DNA of 64,000 nt. Source: Novosphingobium indicum (GTDB lineage Bacteria; Pseudomonadota; Alphaproteobacteria; Sphingomonadales; Sphingomonadaceae). Below the pieces are notes generated by a model. The model searched no databases, was not told the DNA's origin, and worked only from the letters and a program-made list of their open reading frames with translations. Below are positions 17,439 through 26,352 of the stretch, piece by piece (position 1 is the stretch's first letter; every line of letters starts with the position of its first letter). The translations under genes and the position numbers were made by a program. The stretch spans positions 1-64,000 of the forward strand of contig NZ_BMLK01000019.1 of NCBI RefSeq assembly GCF_014645195.1, in the 5' to 3' direction.

Positions 17439-18590
17439 TTGACCGATTTCAGCCCCCTGTTCACGCCGTTCGAGCTTGGCAAGTTCACCCTGCCCAACCG
17501 CATCGTCTTCCCGCCCATGGGCCTGCAGGTCTGCGAAGGCGGCGTACCGGGCGAGGAAGCTGCCGATTACTATGCCCGCCGCGCCCAAGGCGGCGCGAGC
17601 CTGGTGATCACCGAGGGCGTCTACATCGATCACCCCTCGTCCGGCGACAACCCGCTGCTCGGTCGCTTCCATGGCGAGGACGCCTTTGCAGGATGGCGCA
17701 ACGTCGCAGCCAAGGTGCATGCGAAAGGCGGCATCTGCGTGCCGGAACTGTGGCACGTCGGGCTGATCTACAAAGGCCCGGACGTCCTGACCGGGGGCCC
17801 TCTGGCCTACAGGCCCGAACTCGGGCAGGTGAGCCCCTCGGGTTACATCGATCCGGAAAGCAAGGTCTGCGAGGGCATGACACAGGCCGAGATCGACGAT
17901 GTCATCGCCGCCTATGCCCGCGGTACGCGCAAGGCCGTGGAGCTTGGCTTCGACGGGATCGAGCTGCACGGCGCGCATGGCTATCTGATCGACCAGTTCC
18001 TGTGGAAGGCCCTCAACCGCCGGACCGACCGCTATGGCGGCTCCGCCCGCGCGCGCGGGCAATTCGTGGCAGAAGTGATCCGCGCATGCCGCGCCGAGCT
18101 GGAGCCCGGCATGCCGCTGATCCTGCGGCTCTCGCAATGGAAGATGGTCGATTATACCGCGCGGCTGGCTGAAACGCCGCAGGAACTGGAAGAACTGCTG
18201 AGCCTCGTGGTGGAAGCAGGCGTCGATCTGATCGATTGCTCGCAGCGCCGTTTTTGGGAACCGGCCTTCGATGATGGCTCGGATCTCAACCTTGCCGGAT
18301 GGGTCAAGAAGGTGACAGGCGTTCCCACCTGTACGATTGGCTCCATCGGTCTCGACAGCGACTTCTTCTCGAACCTTGGCGAAGGCAAGACCTCGGGGCT
18401 CGACCTGCCCCGGCTGGACGACCTGATGCGCCGCTTCGACCGTGGCGATTTCGATCTCGTCGCGGTCGGTCGCTCGATGATTGCCGAGCCCGACTGGCCG
18501 AAACTGGTTCAGGCGGGCCGGATGGACGCCCTCAAGCCGTTTTCACCCAAGGCGCTGGACGAAGCATTGATGGCGCACGTTACCGAATAG
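17439..18590 (+). CDS. NADH:flavin oxidoreductase, Old Yellow Enzyme family
   Basis: The 383-residue TIM-barrel flavoenzyme shows the OYE N-terminus (LFTPFELGKFTLPNRIVFPPMGLQ), the substrate-binding GIELHGAHGYLIDQFL and NRRTDRYGGS, and the FMN-phosphate region FDLVAVGRSMIAEPDWP. Such enzymes reduce activated C=C bonds or nitro groups. The start appears to be TTG at 17439 with GGGAGAG upstream. Its 3' end abuts a convergent TetR gene by 3 bp. Confidence 0.9.
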   Translation: MTDFSPLFTPFELGKFTLPNRIVFPPMGLQVCEGGVPGEEAADYYARRAQGGASLVITEGVYIDHPSSGDNPLLGRFHGEDAFAGWRNVAAKVHAKGGICVPELWHVGLIYKGPDVLTGGPLAYRPELGQVSPSGYIDPESKVCEGMTQAEIDDVIAAYARGTRKAVELGFDGIELHGAHGYLIDQFLWKALNRRTDRYGGSARARGQFVAEVIRACRAELEPGMPLILRLSQWKMVDYTARLAETPQELEELLSLVVEAGVDLIDCSQRRFWEPAFDDGSDLNLAGWVKKVTGVPTCTIGSIGLDSDFFSNLGEGKTSGLDLPRLDDLMRRFDRGDFDLVAVGRSMIAEPDWPKLVQAGRMDALKPFSPKALDEALMAHVTE

Positions 18591-18593
18591 CTG

Positions 18594-19331
18594 TCAGTCG
18601 CGTACGAGGCGGGTCGCCTCCTCGATGCGCGCGCGGGCCTCGCAGAGGCGGTCTTCGGCGTCGCGCAGGAGGCTGTGGAGCTGCCCTGCCTCGCTCTCGG
18701 CCGGCTGTGCGGTTTCAGCCAGCAGGCCGTGCAGAAACAGCCGCACGCAATAGCGCGTATGGCGTTCCACGGATGCCATTTCCATGCGCATGCCCCAGGC
18801 AGCATTGCTTGCAGTGCCGCCGACGACGATGCTGAGGAAAGCCTGCGCCGCATTCTCTGCCTCCGGGAAATCGCCCTTGTTGTTGCCGAGCCGGCGCCGG
18901 AACAGGTCCGCGAGATACTGCAGTGTCGGCTCGGTGCCGCGCCGCACGTTTTCGAGCGAGATTTCCGGCATCGTGACGGACTCGGAATTCGTGAGGCGCA
19001 AGAGCCGAAGACCGGCGGGCCCCAACACATTGCTGACGAGGATTTCGCCGATGCGCATCAGGCTGGCTTCGAAATCCTCGCCCTCCTGCTCGCGCAAACG
19101 GTCAATCGGCACGATCCATTCGTCGATCGCGCGGCTGAGCGCGGCCTTGAACAGCGCCTCCTTGTCGCCATAGCGCGAATAGACGGTCCGCTTGGCCATC
19201 CCGGCCGCCGCGCAGATGGCGTCTATGCTCGTCCCTGCGAAGCCCTTTTCGAGAAACAGATCCAGCGCCTTGTCGAGCAGTTCCTCATTGCTAAGCGACG
19301 GACGCCCAGGCTTCCTCTTTACCTTCGGCAT
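18594..19331 (-). CDS. TetR family regulator, probable regulator of the divergent catabolic operon
   Basis: The 245-residue protein opens with a basic arm (PKVKRKPGRPSLS) and a TetR helix-turn-helix (FAGTSIDAICAAAGMAKRTVYSRYGDKEALF), then a TetR_C domain of the AefR-like kind. The methionine at 19331 fits the usual start of this family. It is transcribed divergently from the TauD-led operon across about 246 bp, the arrangement expected for a local repressor. Operator not identified. Confidence 0.85.
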   Translation of the reverse strand: MPKVKRKPGRPSLSNEELLDKALDLFLEKGFAGTSIDAICAAAGMAKRTVYSRYGDKEALFKAALSRAIDEWIVPIDRLREQEGEDFEASLMRIGEILVSNVLGPAGLRLLRLTNSESVTMPEISLENVRRGTEPTLQYLADLFRRRLGNNKGDFPEAENAAQAFLSIVVGGTASNAAWGMRMEMASVERHTRYCVRLFLHGLLAETAQPAESEAGQLHSLLRDAEDRLCEARARIEEATRLVRD

Positions 19332-19527
19332 TCCGGCCGGCTCGATTTCCGCCACTCGCACGTCCTTCTTGTTTGCCGGGCATCCCCCAGTCGTGTCACC
19401 CTATCGCGTCCTCGCACCTGCGGCAAATCAATATAAAACGCATAAGGTTTCAAAATACGCTTAAAGTGCAAAATACCCTCGTGACGACGCATCGAATCAG
19501 TGTTATTGAAACGTCATAGGTAACAAT

Positions 19528-19560
19528 CAGGTGAGAGCGGACAGAAGATCCCGCCACCTG
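19528..19560 (+). promoter_or_regulatory. Leader stem-loop ahead of the TauD-led operon
   Basis: CAGGTG (19528-19533) pairs with CACCTG (19555-19560), and GCGG (19537-19540) with CCGC (19551-19554), leaving a three-base bulge and a ten-base loop. It ends 17 bp before the ATG, close to the ribosome binding site. It could be a 5' UTR hairpin or an operator; no function is demonstrated. Confidence 0.3.
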
Positions 19561-19577
19561 CCCGGGAGTGGAGACAC

Positions 19578-20462
19578 ATGGCGATACCATCCGTCGATTT
19601 GACACCCAGGATCGGATCGGAACTCAAGCTGGACAAGGCCGCACTGCTGAGCGGCGATCTTTCCGGCGAAATCCGCAAGCTGCTGGTTGATCGCGGTGCG
19701 ATCGTCGTGCGCAGCCTGCACCTCAACGATGCAGAACTGCGGACCGTCGCGCGCACCCTGGGAGACCTGCGCATCGGCGGCGTGAAGCGCGGCGCGGACG
19801 GCAAGACGCTCAACGAAGGCGACGAAGGCATCCTCAAGGTCAGCCTCGATCCGAAAGTGAACCCGGACTACGCGCGCTTCCTGTTCGGAAATCATCTCTG
19901 GCACATGGACGGCACCTACGAGGAAGTGCCGCCCTTCGCGACGCTGTTCACCCCCTATCGCCTTTCCGAACACGGCGGCGACACGATGTTCACCAGCACG
20001 TATGCGGCCTATGAAGACCTGCCGGACGAAGAGCAGTCCTGGCTTGAAACGCTGCGCGTCGTGCACACGATGCAGGCAGCGCTGTTCCCCGCAAAGCGCG
20101 ACTGCACGCCCGAGGAATTCGCCCTCTGGTGCAGCTACCCCCAACGCTCGCATCCGCTCGTCTGGCAGCACAAGTCGGGCCGCAAGTCGCTCGTCCTGAG
20201 CACCTCGGGCGCCTACGTCGAAGGCATGCACCCGGCCGAGAGCCACGACCTGCTGCAACGGCTGATGATCCACGCGACGCAGGAAAAGTACGTCTATCGC
20301 CACAAGTGGCAACTGGGCGACCTAGCGATCTGGGACAACACCGGCGCCATGCACCGCGCCATGCCCTTCGAGGCGGGCAGCAAACGCGAATTCCACCGCT
20401 GCACACTCAACGGCGAGGAACCGGTGACGGCACCGGGCGAGATGGCGGAAGCAGCGGCCTGA
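19578..20462 (+). CDS. TauD/TfdA family Fe(II)/2-oxoglutarate dioxygenase, copy 1
   Basis: The 294-residue enzyme has the facial triad His109-x-Asp111 (LWHMDGTY) and distal His259 (NTGAMHRAMPF), with Arg274 in the 2-oxoglutarate site (EFHRCTL). The family hydroxylates or cleaves substrates such as taurine and phenoxyacetates while decarboxylating 2-oxoglutarate. It is the first gene of an operon with a flavin monooxygenase, an SDR, a second TauD protein and an ABM protein. GTGGAG lies just before the ATG. The substrate is unknown. Confidence 0.92.
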   Translation: MAIPSVDLTPRIGSELKLDKAALLSGDLSGEIRKLLVDRGAIVVRSLHLNDAELRTVARTLGDLRIGGVKRGADGKTLNEGDEGILKVSLDPKVNPDYARFLFGNHLWHMDGTYEEVPPFATLFTPYRLSEHGGDTMFTSTYAAYEDLPDEEQSWLETLRVVHTMQAALFPAKRDCTPEEFALWCSYPQRSHPLVWQHKSGRKSLVLSTSGAYVEGMHPAESHDLLQRLMIHATQEKYVYRHKWQLGDLAIWDNTGAMHRAMPFEAGSKREFHRCTLNGEEPVTAPGEMAEAAA

Positions 20463-20505
20463 AGCTGCCCCAACGAGACAAACCGAAGTTCAAGGAGAGA
20501 GATCG

Positions 20506-21582
20506 ATGAAGGTAGGCGTACACCTGGGATACCAGAACCTTCGCGGCGAAAGCGACATGGAGTTCTTCCGGCGCGAAACGCAATTGATGGTCGAGGCGGA
20601 AGCCATGGGCTTCGATTTCGCGGCATGCGTGGAGCATCACTTCACCGACTACGCGGCCTGCCCCGACCCGGTTCAGGCGCTGAGCTACGTAGCGGCGAAG
20701 ACCAAGACCATCAAGCTGATGCCTGCCGCGATCATCCTGCCGTGGAACGATCCGCTGCGCGTGGTCGAGAAGATGGCCATGCTCGACAGCCTGAGCGAAG
20801 GCCGCGCCGTCCTGGGCATGGGCCGCGGCGCCGCCCGCCGCGAGTTCAAGTCCTTCGGACGCGATCTGGCCGACAGCCGCGAGATCTTCGACGAAGCCGC
20901 GATGATCATCCTCGACGGTCTGGAGACCGGGGTCGTCAAGGCAGACGGCAAGTGGTTCCAGATTCCCGAAACCGAAATCCGACCGCGCCCCGAAGGCTGG
21001 AGCCGCGATCGCGCGGTCATGGTCTCCATGTCGCCGTCTTCCGCCGAAGTGGCGGCGGACTACGGCCTGAAGGCCCTGCGCTTCAGCCAGGGCGACTGGT
21101 CCAAGGCGCTGCCGGAGATCAACAACTACCGCGACACCTTCAAAGCGAAGCACGGCAAGGCCGCACCGCCCTTCGTCATCTCGGACTTCATGGTCTGCTT
21201 CGACGACAAGGACAAGGTAACCGAATATACCGACAAGTACTTCGCCGCGCAGTTCCTGCAGGTCGCGAACCACTATGAGTTCATGTCGGACCACTTCAAG
21301 TCGCTGCCGAGCTATGCCACCTACGCCTACATGGGCGAGGCAGCCGAGGCCCGCGGCGGTGCGCACAACGCCTACAAGGACTACATCGGCGGAAACCTCA
21401 TCGGCACGCCCGAGGAGCTTTACGAGAAGCACCTGCAGCGCAAGGCGATGGTGGGCGACTACGAGATTATCGCCAATTTCTCGTTCGGCGGCATGCCTTA
21501 CGAGGATGTGTACGAGCAGATGAAGACCTTTGCCGACAAGGTCATGCCGAAACTCAAGGAGGAGGAGCCTGTCATGGCATAA
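20506..21582 (+). CDS. Luciferase-like (LLM class) flavin-dependent monooxygenase
   Basis: The 358-residue bacterial-luciferase-like TIM barrel has the features GFDFAACVEHHF, KTKTIKLMPAAIILPWNDPLRVVEKMAMLD and GRAVLGMGRGAARREF. Members use reduced FMN from a partner reductase for oxidation or desulfonation-type reactions. AAGGAGAG precedes the ATG at ideal spacing. It follows the first TauD gene by 43 bp. No dedicated flavin reductase is seen in the operon, so an unlinked one must supply FMNH2. Confidence 0.92.
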   Translation: MKVGVHLGYQNLRGESDMEFFRRETQLMVEAEAMGFDFAACVEHHFTDYAACPDPVQALSYVAAKTKTIKLMPAAIILPWNDPLRVVEKMAMLDSLSEGRAVLGMGRGAARREFKSFGRDLADSREIFDEAAMIILDGLETGVVKADGKWFQIPETEIRPRPEGWSRDRAVMVSMSPSSAEVAADYGLKALRFSQGDWSKALPEINNYRDTFKAKHGKAAPPFVISDFMVCFDDKDKVTEYTDKYFAAQFLQVANHYEFMSDHFKSLPSYATYAYMGEAAEARGGAHNAYKDYIGGNLIGTPEELYEKHLQRKAMVGDYEIIANFSFGGMPYEDVYEQMKTFADKVMPKLKEEEPVMA

Positions 21583-21682
21583 GCTTGCCATGCCCTGCGG
21601 GGCAAAAGGCAAAGCCATGATACGATCCCGGGTGCCGCACGCATCCGGGATCGATGTGCAAGAACCGGGAGAAGGGTAGAGA

Positions 21683-22573
21683 ATGACTGACATCACAGGA
21701 CGCACCGCCGTCGTTACCGGAGGCGGCAACGGCATCGGCATGGGAATGGCAAAGGAGCTGGCACGTCAGGGCGCGAAAGTCGCCGTGGCCGACATCATTC
21801 CCGAGAACGCGGAAAAGGTCGCCGCCGCCATTCGCGACGCCGGCGGCGAGGCCATGGCTGTGACCTGCGACGTCTGCGAACGCGGCTCGATCGACGCCAT
21901 GAAGAACGCCGTACACGAGACGTTCGGACCGGTGACCCTACTCTTCGCCAATGCGGGCGCGACGTCGTTTGAACCGCTGATGGAAATGAGCGACTACGAT
22001 GTAGACTGGATCCTGCAGGTCAATCTGCACGGCGTGATGAACACCACACGCGCCTTCCTGCCCGACATGATCGCGGCGAAGGGCGGCCATGTCTGCGCCA
22101 CCGCTTCGATGGCCGGGCTGCTGCCGGGCTGGATTCCCGTGCACGCCCCCTACTCCGCCGCCAAGGCCGGGATCATCGGACTGATGATGAACCTCGGCCT
22201 CGAACTGGCCGAGCACAACATATTCACCACCAGCTACTGTCCGGGCGGCGTTGCCACGGGTATGAAAGATAACAACGCCCGCTATCGCCCGGCGCGTTTC
22301 GGCGGCCCGGGCGAAGCGGAACTGCACGTCAGCGATGCCTCGACCAACGCGAAGTCGATGGCCTTCTATTCCCCGGACGCGGTGGCGCCGATGGTGCTCG
22401 ATGCCGTCCGGAACAATCGACAGTTCGTCTTCGATCATCCCGAGCAGCGCGCCGAGTTCAGGCGTACCTATTCGGGAATTGTCGAGGCATGTTATGATGC
22501 GGCAGACGACTGGCATGCCCAGCACGGCACTCCGGAAGCCAATCCCGAAGGTGCAAGGCTGGTGACGACCTGA
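21683..22573 (+). CDS. Short-chain dehydrogenase/reductase
   Basis: The 296-residue SDR has the Rossmann motif TGGGNGIGMGMA at residues 12-23, the NAG stretch ANAGA, and the catalytic Ser-Tyr-Lys as TASMAGLLPGW...YSAAKAGI. The C-terminal region is longer than the classical 250 residues. It probably oxidises or reduces an alcohol/ketone intermediate produced by the neighbouring oxygenases. A 100-bp gap before it contains a GC-rich stretch but no clear terminator. Confidence 0.92.
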   Translation: MTDITGRTAVVTGGGNGIGMGMAKELARQGAKVAVADIIPENAEKVAAAIRDAGGEAMAVTCDVCERGSIDAMKNAVHETFGPVTLLFANAGATSFEPLMEMSDYDVDWILQVNLHGVMNTTRAFLPDMIAAKGGHVCATASMAGLLPGWIPVHAPYSAAKAGIIGLMMNLGLELAEHNIFTTSYCPGGVATGMKDNNARYRPARFGGPGEAELHVSDASTNAKSMAFYSPDAVAPMVLDAVRNNRQFVFDHPEQRAEFRRTYSGIVEACYDAADDWHAQHGTPEANPEGARLVTT

Positions 22574-22612
22574 CGAGGCCCCAACCGGCCCGCAAGTTTG
22601 AGGAGAGAGACC

Positions 22613-23578
22613 ATGGCGAAGCTCAATGTCCGCCCGCTGATCGAAGGACGTAATTTCGGCGTCCGCATTAGCGGCATCACGCGCGAACAGACCAACGATC
22701 CCGAAGTGCGCCAGCAGGTCAACGACCTGTTCGAACGTCACGGCATGATCGTGTTCGAAGATGTCGAGCCCTCGGGCAAGATGCAGATCGCCCTCTCCGA
22801 TATCTTCGGCCCGCTCAAGGATCACCCGAGCAAGGCGGTCCCCCGCGTCGATCAGGACGCGATGCCCGGCGTCATAGACATGACCTGTCCGCCCTGGCCC
22901 GAAGGTCGCATCCATGTCGACGGCCAAGAAGTCACGCAGTGGCTGCCCTGGCACTTCGACCATGCCTACAACAACGAGCTGAACCGCGCCGGCGTGCTGC
23001 GCGCCATCGACATTCCGCCCGAGGACGGGCTGACGGGCTTCGTCGACGGAATCGAGCTCTACGATGCGATCTCGCCCGAGCTGCGCGAGAAGATCGAGGG
23101 GCACAACATCCTCTATCGCATGAACGTGATCATGAAGGACTTCCACTTCGGCGCGCCCGACGACTACCGCTGCATCGCCGAGAACCCCACGGCGGATTCG
23201 GTGATGGAAGCGGCCAAGGACGTGCCCCGCTCGGTCCATCCGGCAGTCTGGACCCGCGACACGGGCGAAAAGGTGCTCCACGTCTCGCCATGGATGGCCG
23301 AGGGGATCGAGAACGACGAGACTCCCGAAGGCAATGCCCTGCTCGATGCCGTCAGCCATGACATCTTCGACCGCGCCAAGGAGCTGTCCTACTGGCATCA
23401 CTGGAAGCCGACCGACATGCTGATCTGGGACAACTGGCGAGTGCTCCACGCGGTGAGCGGCCATCATCCGCAGTACCAGCGCCGGATGCAGCGCACGACG
23501 ATCAAGGGCGACTACGGTCTCGGCTACTTCGAGGGGGGCGCCTCGAACGACAACAAGATCCTCGAGCGCACGTACTGA
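22613..23578 (+). CDS. TauD/TfdA family Fe(II)/2-oxoglutarate dioxygenase, copy 2
   Basis: The 321-residue enzyme has iron ligands His114-x-Asp116 (WHFDHAY) and His279 (NWRVLHAVSG), with Arg near 291-294 for 2-oxoglutarate. It differs strongly from copy 1, so the two are not a recent duplication and probably act on different intermediates. The chosen methionine at 22613 has GAGGAGAGAG ahead of it. It is separated from the SDR gene by 39 bp and from the ABM gene by 4 bp. Confidence 0.92.
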   Translation: MAKLNVRPLIEGRNFGVRISGITREQTNDPEVRQQVNDLFERHGMIVFEDVEPSGKMQIALSDIFGPLKDHPSKAVPRVDQDAMPGVIDMTCPPWPEGRIHVDGQEVTQWLPWHFDHAYNNELNRAGVLRAIDIPPEDGLTGFVDGIELYDAISPELREKIEGHNILYRMNVIMKDFHFGAPDDYRCIAENPTADSVMEAAKDVPRSVHPAVWTRDTGEKVLHVSPWMAEGIENDETPEGNALLDAVSHDIFDRAKELSYWHHWKPTDMLIWDNWRVLHAVSGHHPQYQRRMQRTTIKGDYGLGYFEGGASNDNKILERTY

Positions 23579-23582
23579 TCGC

Positions 23583-23870
23583 GTGATCCTGGTAGTGGCG
23601 ACCGTGCGCCTGAACCCGGGGCGCGCGGCCGATTACGAAACGGCAGTGACGGAGATCATGCCGCGGGTGCGCGAGGCAAACCCGGGCATTCTCTTCTACC
23701 ATGCCGCCAGGAGCCGCGATGAGGCGGACACCTACCGGGTGATCGAAGCCTATGCCGATCAGGACGCCATGGACCAGCACATCGGCAGCGAAAGCCTGCA
23801 GCAATCGCTGGCTGGGCTCATGCCGATGATCGCGGACATCGACATCCGCATCCACGACAAGGTGGCCTGA
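23583..23870 (+). CDS. ABM-family (antibiotic biosynthesis monooxygenase-like) small protein
   Basis: The 95-residue protein is a ferredoxin-like dimeric alpha/beta-barrel. Visible features are VVATVRLNPGRAADYETAV, GILFYHAARSRDEADTYRVIEAYADQDAMDQHIGSESLQ. Members include quinol monooxygenases such as YgiN and heme-independent oxygenases. The GTG start lies 4 bp past the TauD gene, so it is co-translated. It ends the operon, facing a convergent YqgE gene 4 bp away. Confidence 0.85.
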   Translation: MILVVATVRLNPGRAADYETAVTEIMPRVREANPGILFYHAARSRDEADTYRVIEAYADQDAMDQHIGSESLQQSLAGLMPMIADIDIRIHDKVA

Positions 23871-23874
23871 TCGC

Positions 23875-24435
23875 TCAGGCCTGCCCGGTTTCAGTGGAAA
23901 GCAGCGCGGGATCGATACCCTCAGCCCGCCAGGTCGCCATCCAGCGGGCTTCCACCGGCGTGTCGAACAGGATCTCGGGATGCCCTTCGGCGGCATACCA
24001 GCCGTGATGGCGCATTTCGCCTTCGAGCTGCCCGGCGCCCCAACCGGCATAGCCTAGCGCCATCAGCCAGTGGCGCGGCCCTCGTCCTTCGGCAATGGCG
24101 CGCAGCACATCCATCGATGCGGAAAGCGCACAGAGCGGTTGCACCTCGACAGTGTCGGCCCCGCCCCAATCGGTCGAATGCAGGATGAAACCGCGCCCCG
24201 GCTCGACCGGACCGCCGTGCATGACCGGACAATCGGGCGCGACGCCAGGATCGATTTCCAGCTCTTCAAGGACTTCGTGGAAGGTCACGCCTTCGCGGAC
24301 ATGGCCGATGCCAATGCCGAGCGCGCCATGCTCGTCGTGCACGCACATGACATTGACCGAGCGCTCGAAGCGCGGATCGAACATGCCGGGCATGGCCAGC
24401 AGGATTCGTCCGGAAAGGTATTGCTCCGCTGTCAC
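23875..24435 (-). CDS. YqgE/AlgH family protein
   Basis: The 186-residue protein has family features SGRILLAMPGMFDPRFERSVNVMCVHDEHGALGI, VMHGGPVEPGRGFILH and MALGYAGWGAGQLEGEM. The family is widespread and structurally known, but its role is unclear. I use the GTG at 24435, where homology begins; a second GTG at 24468 is in frame and neither has a strong ribosome binding site. It looks like a core gene trapped between parts of the catabolic cluster. Confidence 0.88.
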   Translation of the reverse strand: MTAEQYLSGRILLAMPGMFDPRFERSVNVMCVHDEHGALGIGIGHVREGVTFHEVLEELEIDPGVAPDCPVMHGGPVEPGRGFILHSTDWGGADTVEVQPLCALSASMDVLRAIAEGRGPRHWLMALGYAGWGAGQLEGEMRHHGWYAAEGHPEILFDTPVEARWMATWRAEGIDPALLSTETGQA

Positions 24436-24557
24436 CCTACCGAATGTAGGCGCTCGCGCGGCAAGCACAAGGCGATGTTACCGCTCAACGGGACAGGGCA
24501 CTTTTCCCACGCGGCAGGGCCTCCTATGCAGGGTGCGACCAAAGGAGAGACCGACCC

Positions 24558-25253
24558 GTGAGCCTGCTTTTCGAGCTTCCCGAAACGCCCAGCATTCCTG
24601 TCCTCGGCACGGAGGCCCGCTTCCCGGTACGGCGCATCTTCTGCGTGGGCCGCAATTACGAGGCCCACGCCCGCGAGATGGGCAGCGCGGTCGACCGCGA
24701 GGCACCGATCTGGTTCACGAAGGCATCGGCTGCGGTGTGTCCAAGCGGCGCGACGATCCCTTATCCTCCCGGCACCAGCAATTGCCACTACGAGATGGAA
24801 CTGGTCGTCGCGATCGGCGCTTCCGGCTTTCGCGTCTCAACGGACGACGCCATGGAGCTGGTGTTCGGCTATGCCAGCGGCCTCGATATGACCCGGCGCG
24901 ATCTCCAGAACATCGCCAAGGACAAGAGCTGCCCCTGGGATACCGGCAAGGACTTCGAAAACGCCGCCGTCATGGCGGCGATCACGCCTGCGGCCGATTT
25001 CGGGACCGTTGCCAAACAGCGCATCACCCTCTCCCAGAACGGCACCCTCAAGCAGAACGCGACCCTGGCCGAACTGATCTGGTCGCTGCCCGAGCTGATC
25101 GCCGATCTCTCGCGCATGTATCACCTCACGCCCGGCGATCTCATTTATACGGGTACGCCAGCGGGCGTTGGGGCAGTCGCGCCCGGTGACGAACTGGAAG
25201 GTGCGGTCGAAGGCCTGGAGCCGGTTCGCCTGACCATCGGCCCGGCGGAGTAA
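24558..25253 (+). CDS. Fumarylacetoacetate hydrolase family protein
   Basis: The 231-residue FAH-family enzyme shows IFCVGRNYEAHAREMG, the metal-binding NCHYEMELVVAIG, GYASGLDMTRRDLQ and LIYTGTPAGVGAV. The family hydrolyses acylpyruvates (fumarylpyruvate, acylpyruvate) or decarboxylates oxaloacetate. Its place next to oxygenases suggests a late C-C cleavage step in catabolism. The start is a GTG with AAGGAGAG eight bases ahead. It is coupled to the following alcohol dehydrogenase (7 bp gap). Confidence 0.9.
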   Translation: MSLLFELPETPSIPVLGTEARFPVRRIFCVGRNYEAHAREMGSAVDREAPIWFTKASAAVCPSGATIPYPPGTSNCHYEMELVVAIGASGFRVSTDDAMELVFGYASGLDMTRRDLQNIAKDKSCPWDTGKDFENAAVMAAITPAADFGTVAKQRITLSQNGTLKQNATLAELIWSLPELIADLSRMYHLTPGDLIYTGTPAGVGAVAPGDELEGAVEGLEPVRLTIGPAE

Positions 25254-25260
25254 CCCCACG

Positions 25261-26268
25261 ATGCGGGCAGCGATCTATCCGGGCGGCGGCAAACCGATCA
25301 CCATCGAAACGCTGGCCGATCCCGAACCGGGCCCCGGCGAAGTGCTGCTGCGTGTCGAACGCTGCGGCATCTGCGGAACCGACGTCTCGATGACCAAAGG
25401 CCAGACCTGGGACTACGCGCCCGGCCAGTTCGGCCACGAATATGCCGGAGAGGTCGTCGCGCTCGGCAAGGGCGTGGAGCGACTGAAAGTGGGCGCCCGT
25501 GCAGCGGTGATACCGGCCCTCGGCTGCGGACACTGTCCCGCCTGCGACGCCGGCGACAATCCGATCATCTGCGCCAGCCCGCATGCCGCGCTAGGCGGAT
25601 TTTCCGAATATGTCGCCATTCCCGAAGCGGTGGCCTTCCCGCTGCCGGAGACCCTGTCGGTGAGCGACGGCGCGCTGATCGAGCCGCTGGCTGTCGGCCT
25701 CTACAGTATGCGCAGGTCGGGACTGGCAAAGGGCGAAACCGTGCTGGTGCTCGGTGGCGGGACAGTGGCGCTCTATGCCATCTACTGGGCCCGGCGCATG
25801 GGCGCGCGCCGGATCGTTGCCGCCTCCCGGTCCAACCGCCGCCGCGACTTGTGCCTGCAGATGGGCGCCGATGCTTTCGTCACCTTCGGCGACGATGAAA
25901 TGGCCGAAGCGATGGATGCGCTGGGTGGTCTTCCCGATGTGGTGATCGAGGCTGTTGGCGTGGAAGGCATGCTCGACAAGGCCGTGCTCCATGCACGGCC
26001 CTATGGCCGGGTCATCTCGCTGGGCTTCTGCACGCATCCCGACCCGGTGCTGCCGGCGATGGCCTCGTACAAGTGCGTCACCGTGCAGTTCCTCGTCGGC
26101 TATACGCCGGAGGAATTCCGCTACATCGCCGACGAATTCGACAAGGGGCACGTCGATCCGGCCACGATCCTGACGCGCACCGTCCCCCTCGACGCACTGC
26201 CGGCAGTGATGGCCGAATTGCGCGGTCCGAACGAGGACACCAAGGTCCACGTCAGCCTGCCGGGCTGA
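25261..26268 (+). CDS. Zinc-dependent alcohol dehydrogenase (MDR superfamily)
   Basis: The 335-residue protein has the catalytic zinc site CGICGTD and GHEYAGEVVALG, and structural-zinc cysteines in GCGHCPACDAGDNPIIC, where three or four Cys are visible. The NAD-binding VLVLGGGTVALYAI is a slightly unusual GxGxxG. It resembles threonine/sorbitol-dehydrogenase-type MDR enzymes. It ends the FAH-ADH pair and is convergent with a TonB receptor, with a stem-loop between. Substrate unknown. Confidence 0.9.
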   Translation: MRAAIYPGGGKPITIETLADPEPGPGEVLLRVERCGICGTDVSMTKGQTWDYAPGQFGHEYAGEVVALGKGVERLKVGARAAVIPALGCGHCPACDAGDNPIICASPHAALGGFSEYVAIPEAVAFPLPETLSVSDGALIEPLAVGLYSMRRSGLAKGETVLVLGGGTVALYAIYWARRMGARRIVAASRSNRRRDLCLQMGADAFVTFGDDEMAEAMDALGGLPDVVIEAVGVEGMLDKAVLHARPYGRVISLGFCTHPDPVLPAMASYKCVTVQFLVGYTPEEFRYIADEFDKGHVDPATILTRTVPLDALPAVMAELRGPNEDTKVHVSLPG

Positions 26269-26281
26269 GCCCCAGAACAGA

Positions 26282-26313
26282 CACCGGCCCTCCTTGGCGG
26301 GGGAGAGCCGGTG
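26282..26313. terminator. Bidirectional stem-loop between ADH and TonB receptor genes
   Basis: CACCGGC and GCCGGTG form a 7-bp stem around an 18-base loop, inside which CCTCC can pair with GGGGG. It lies between two convergent genes, consistent with termination from both sides. Confidence 0.45.
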
Positions 26314-26352
26314 CTCCGAAGCCGCCGGAGGACGGTCCGGATTCCGTCCCGG

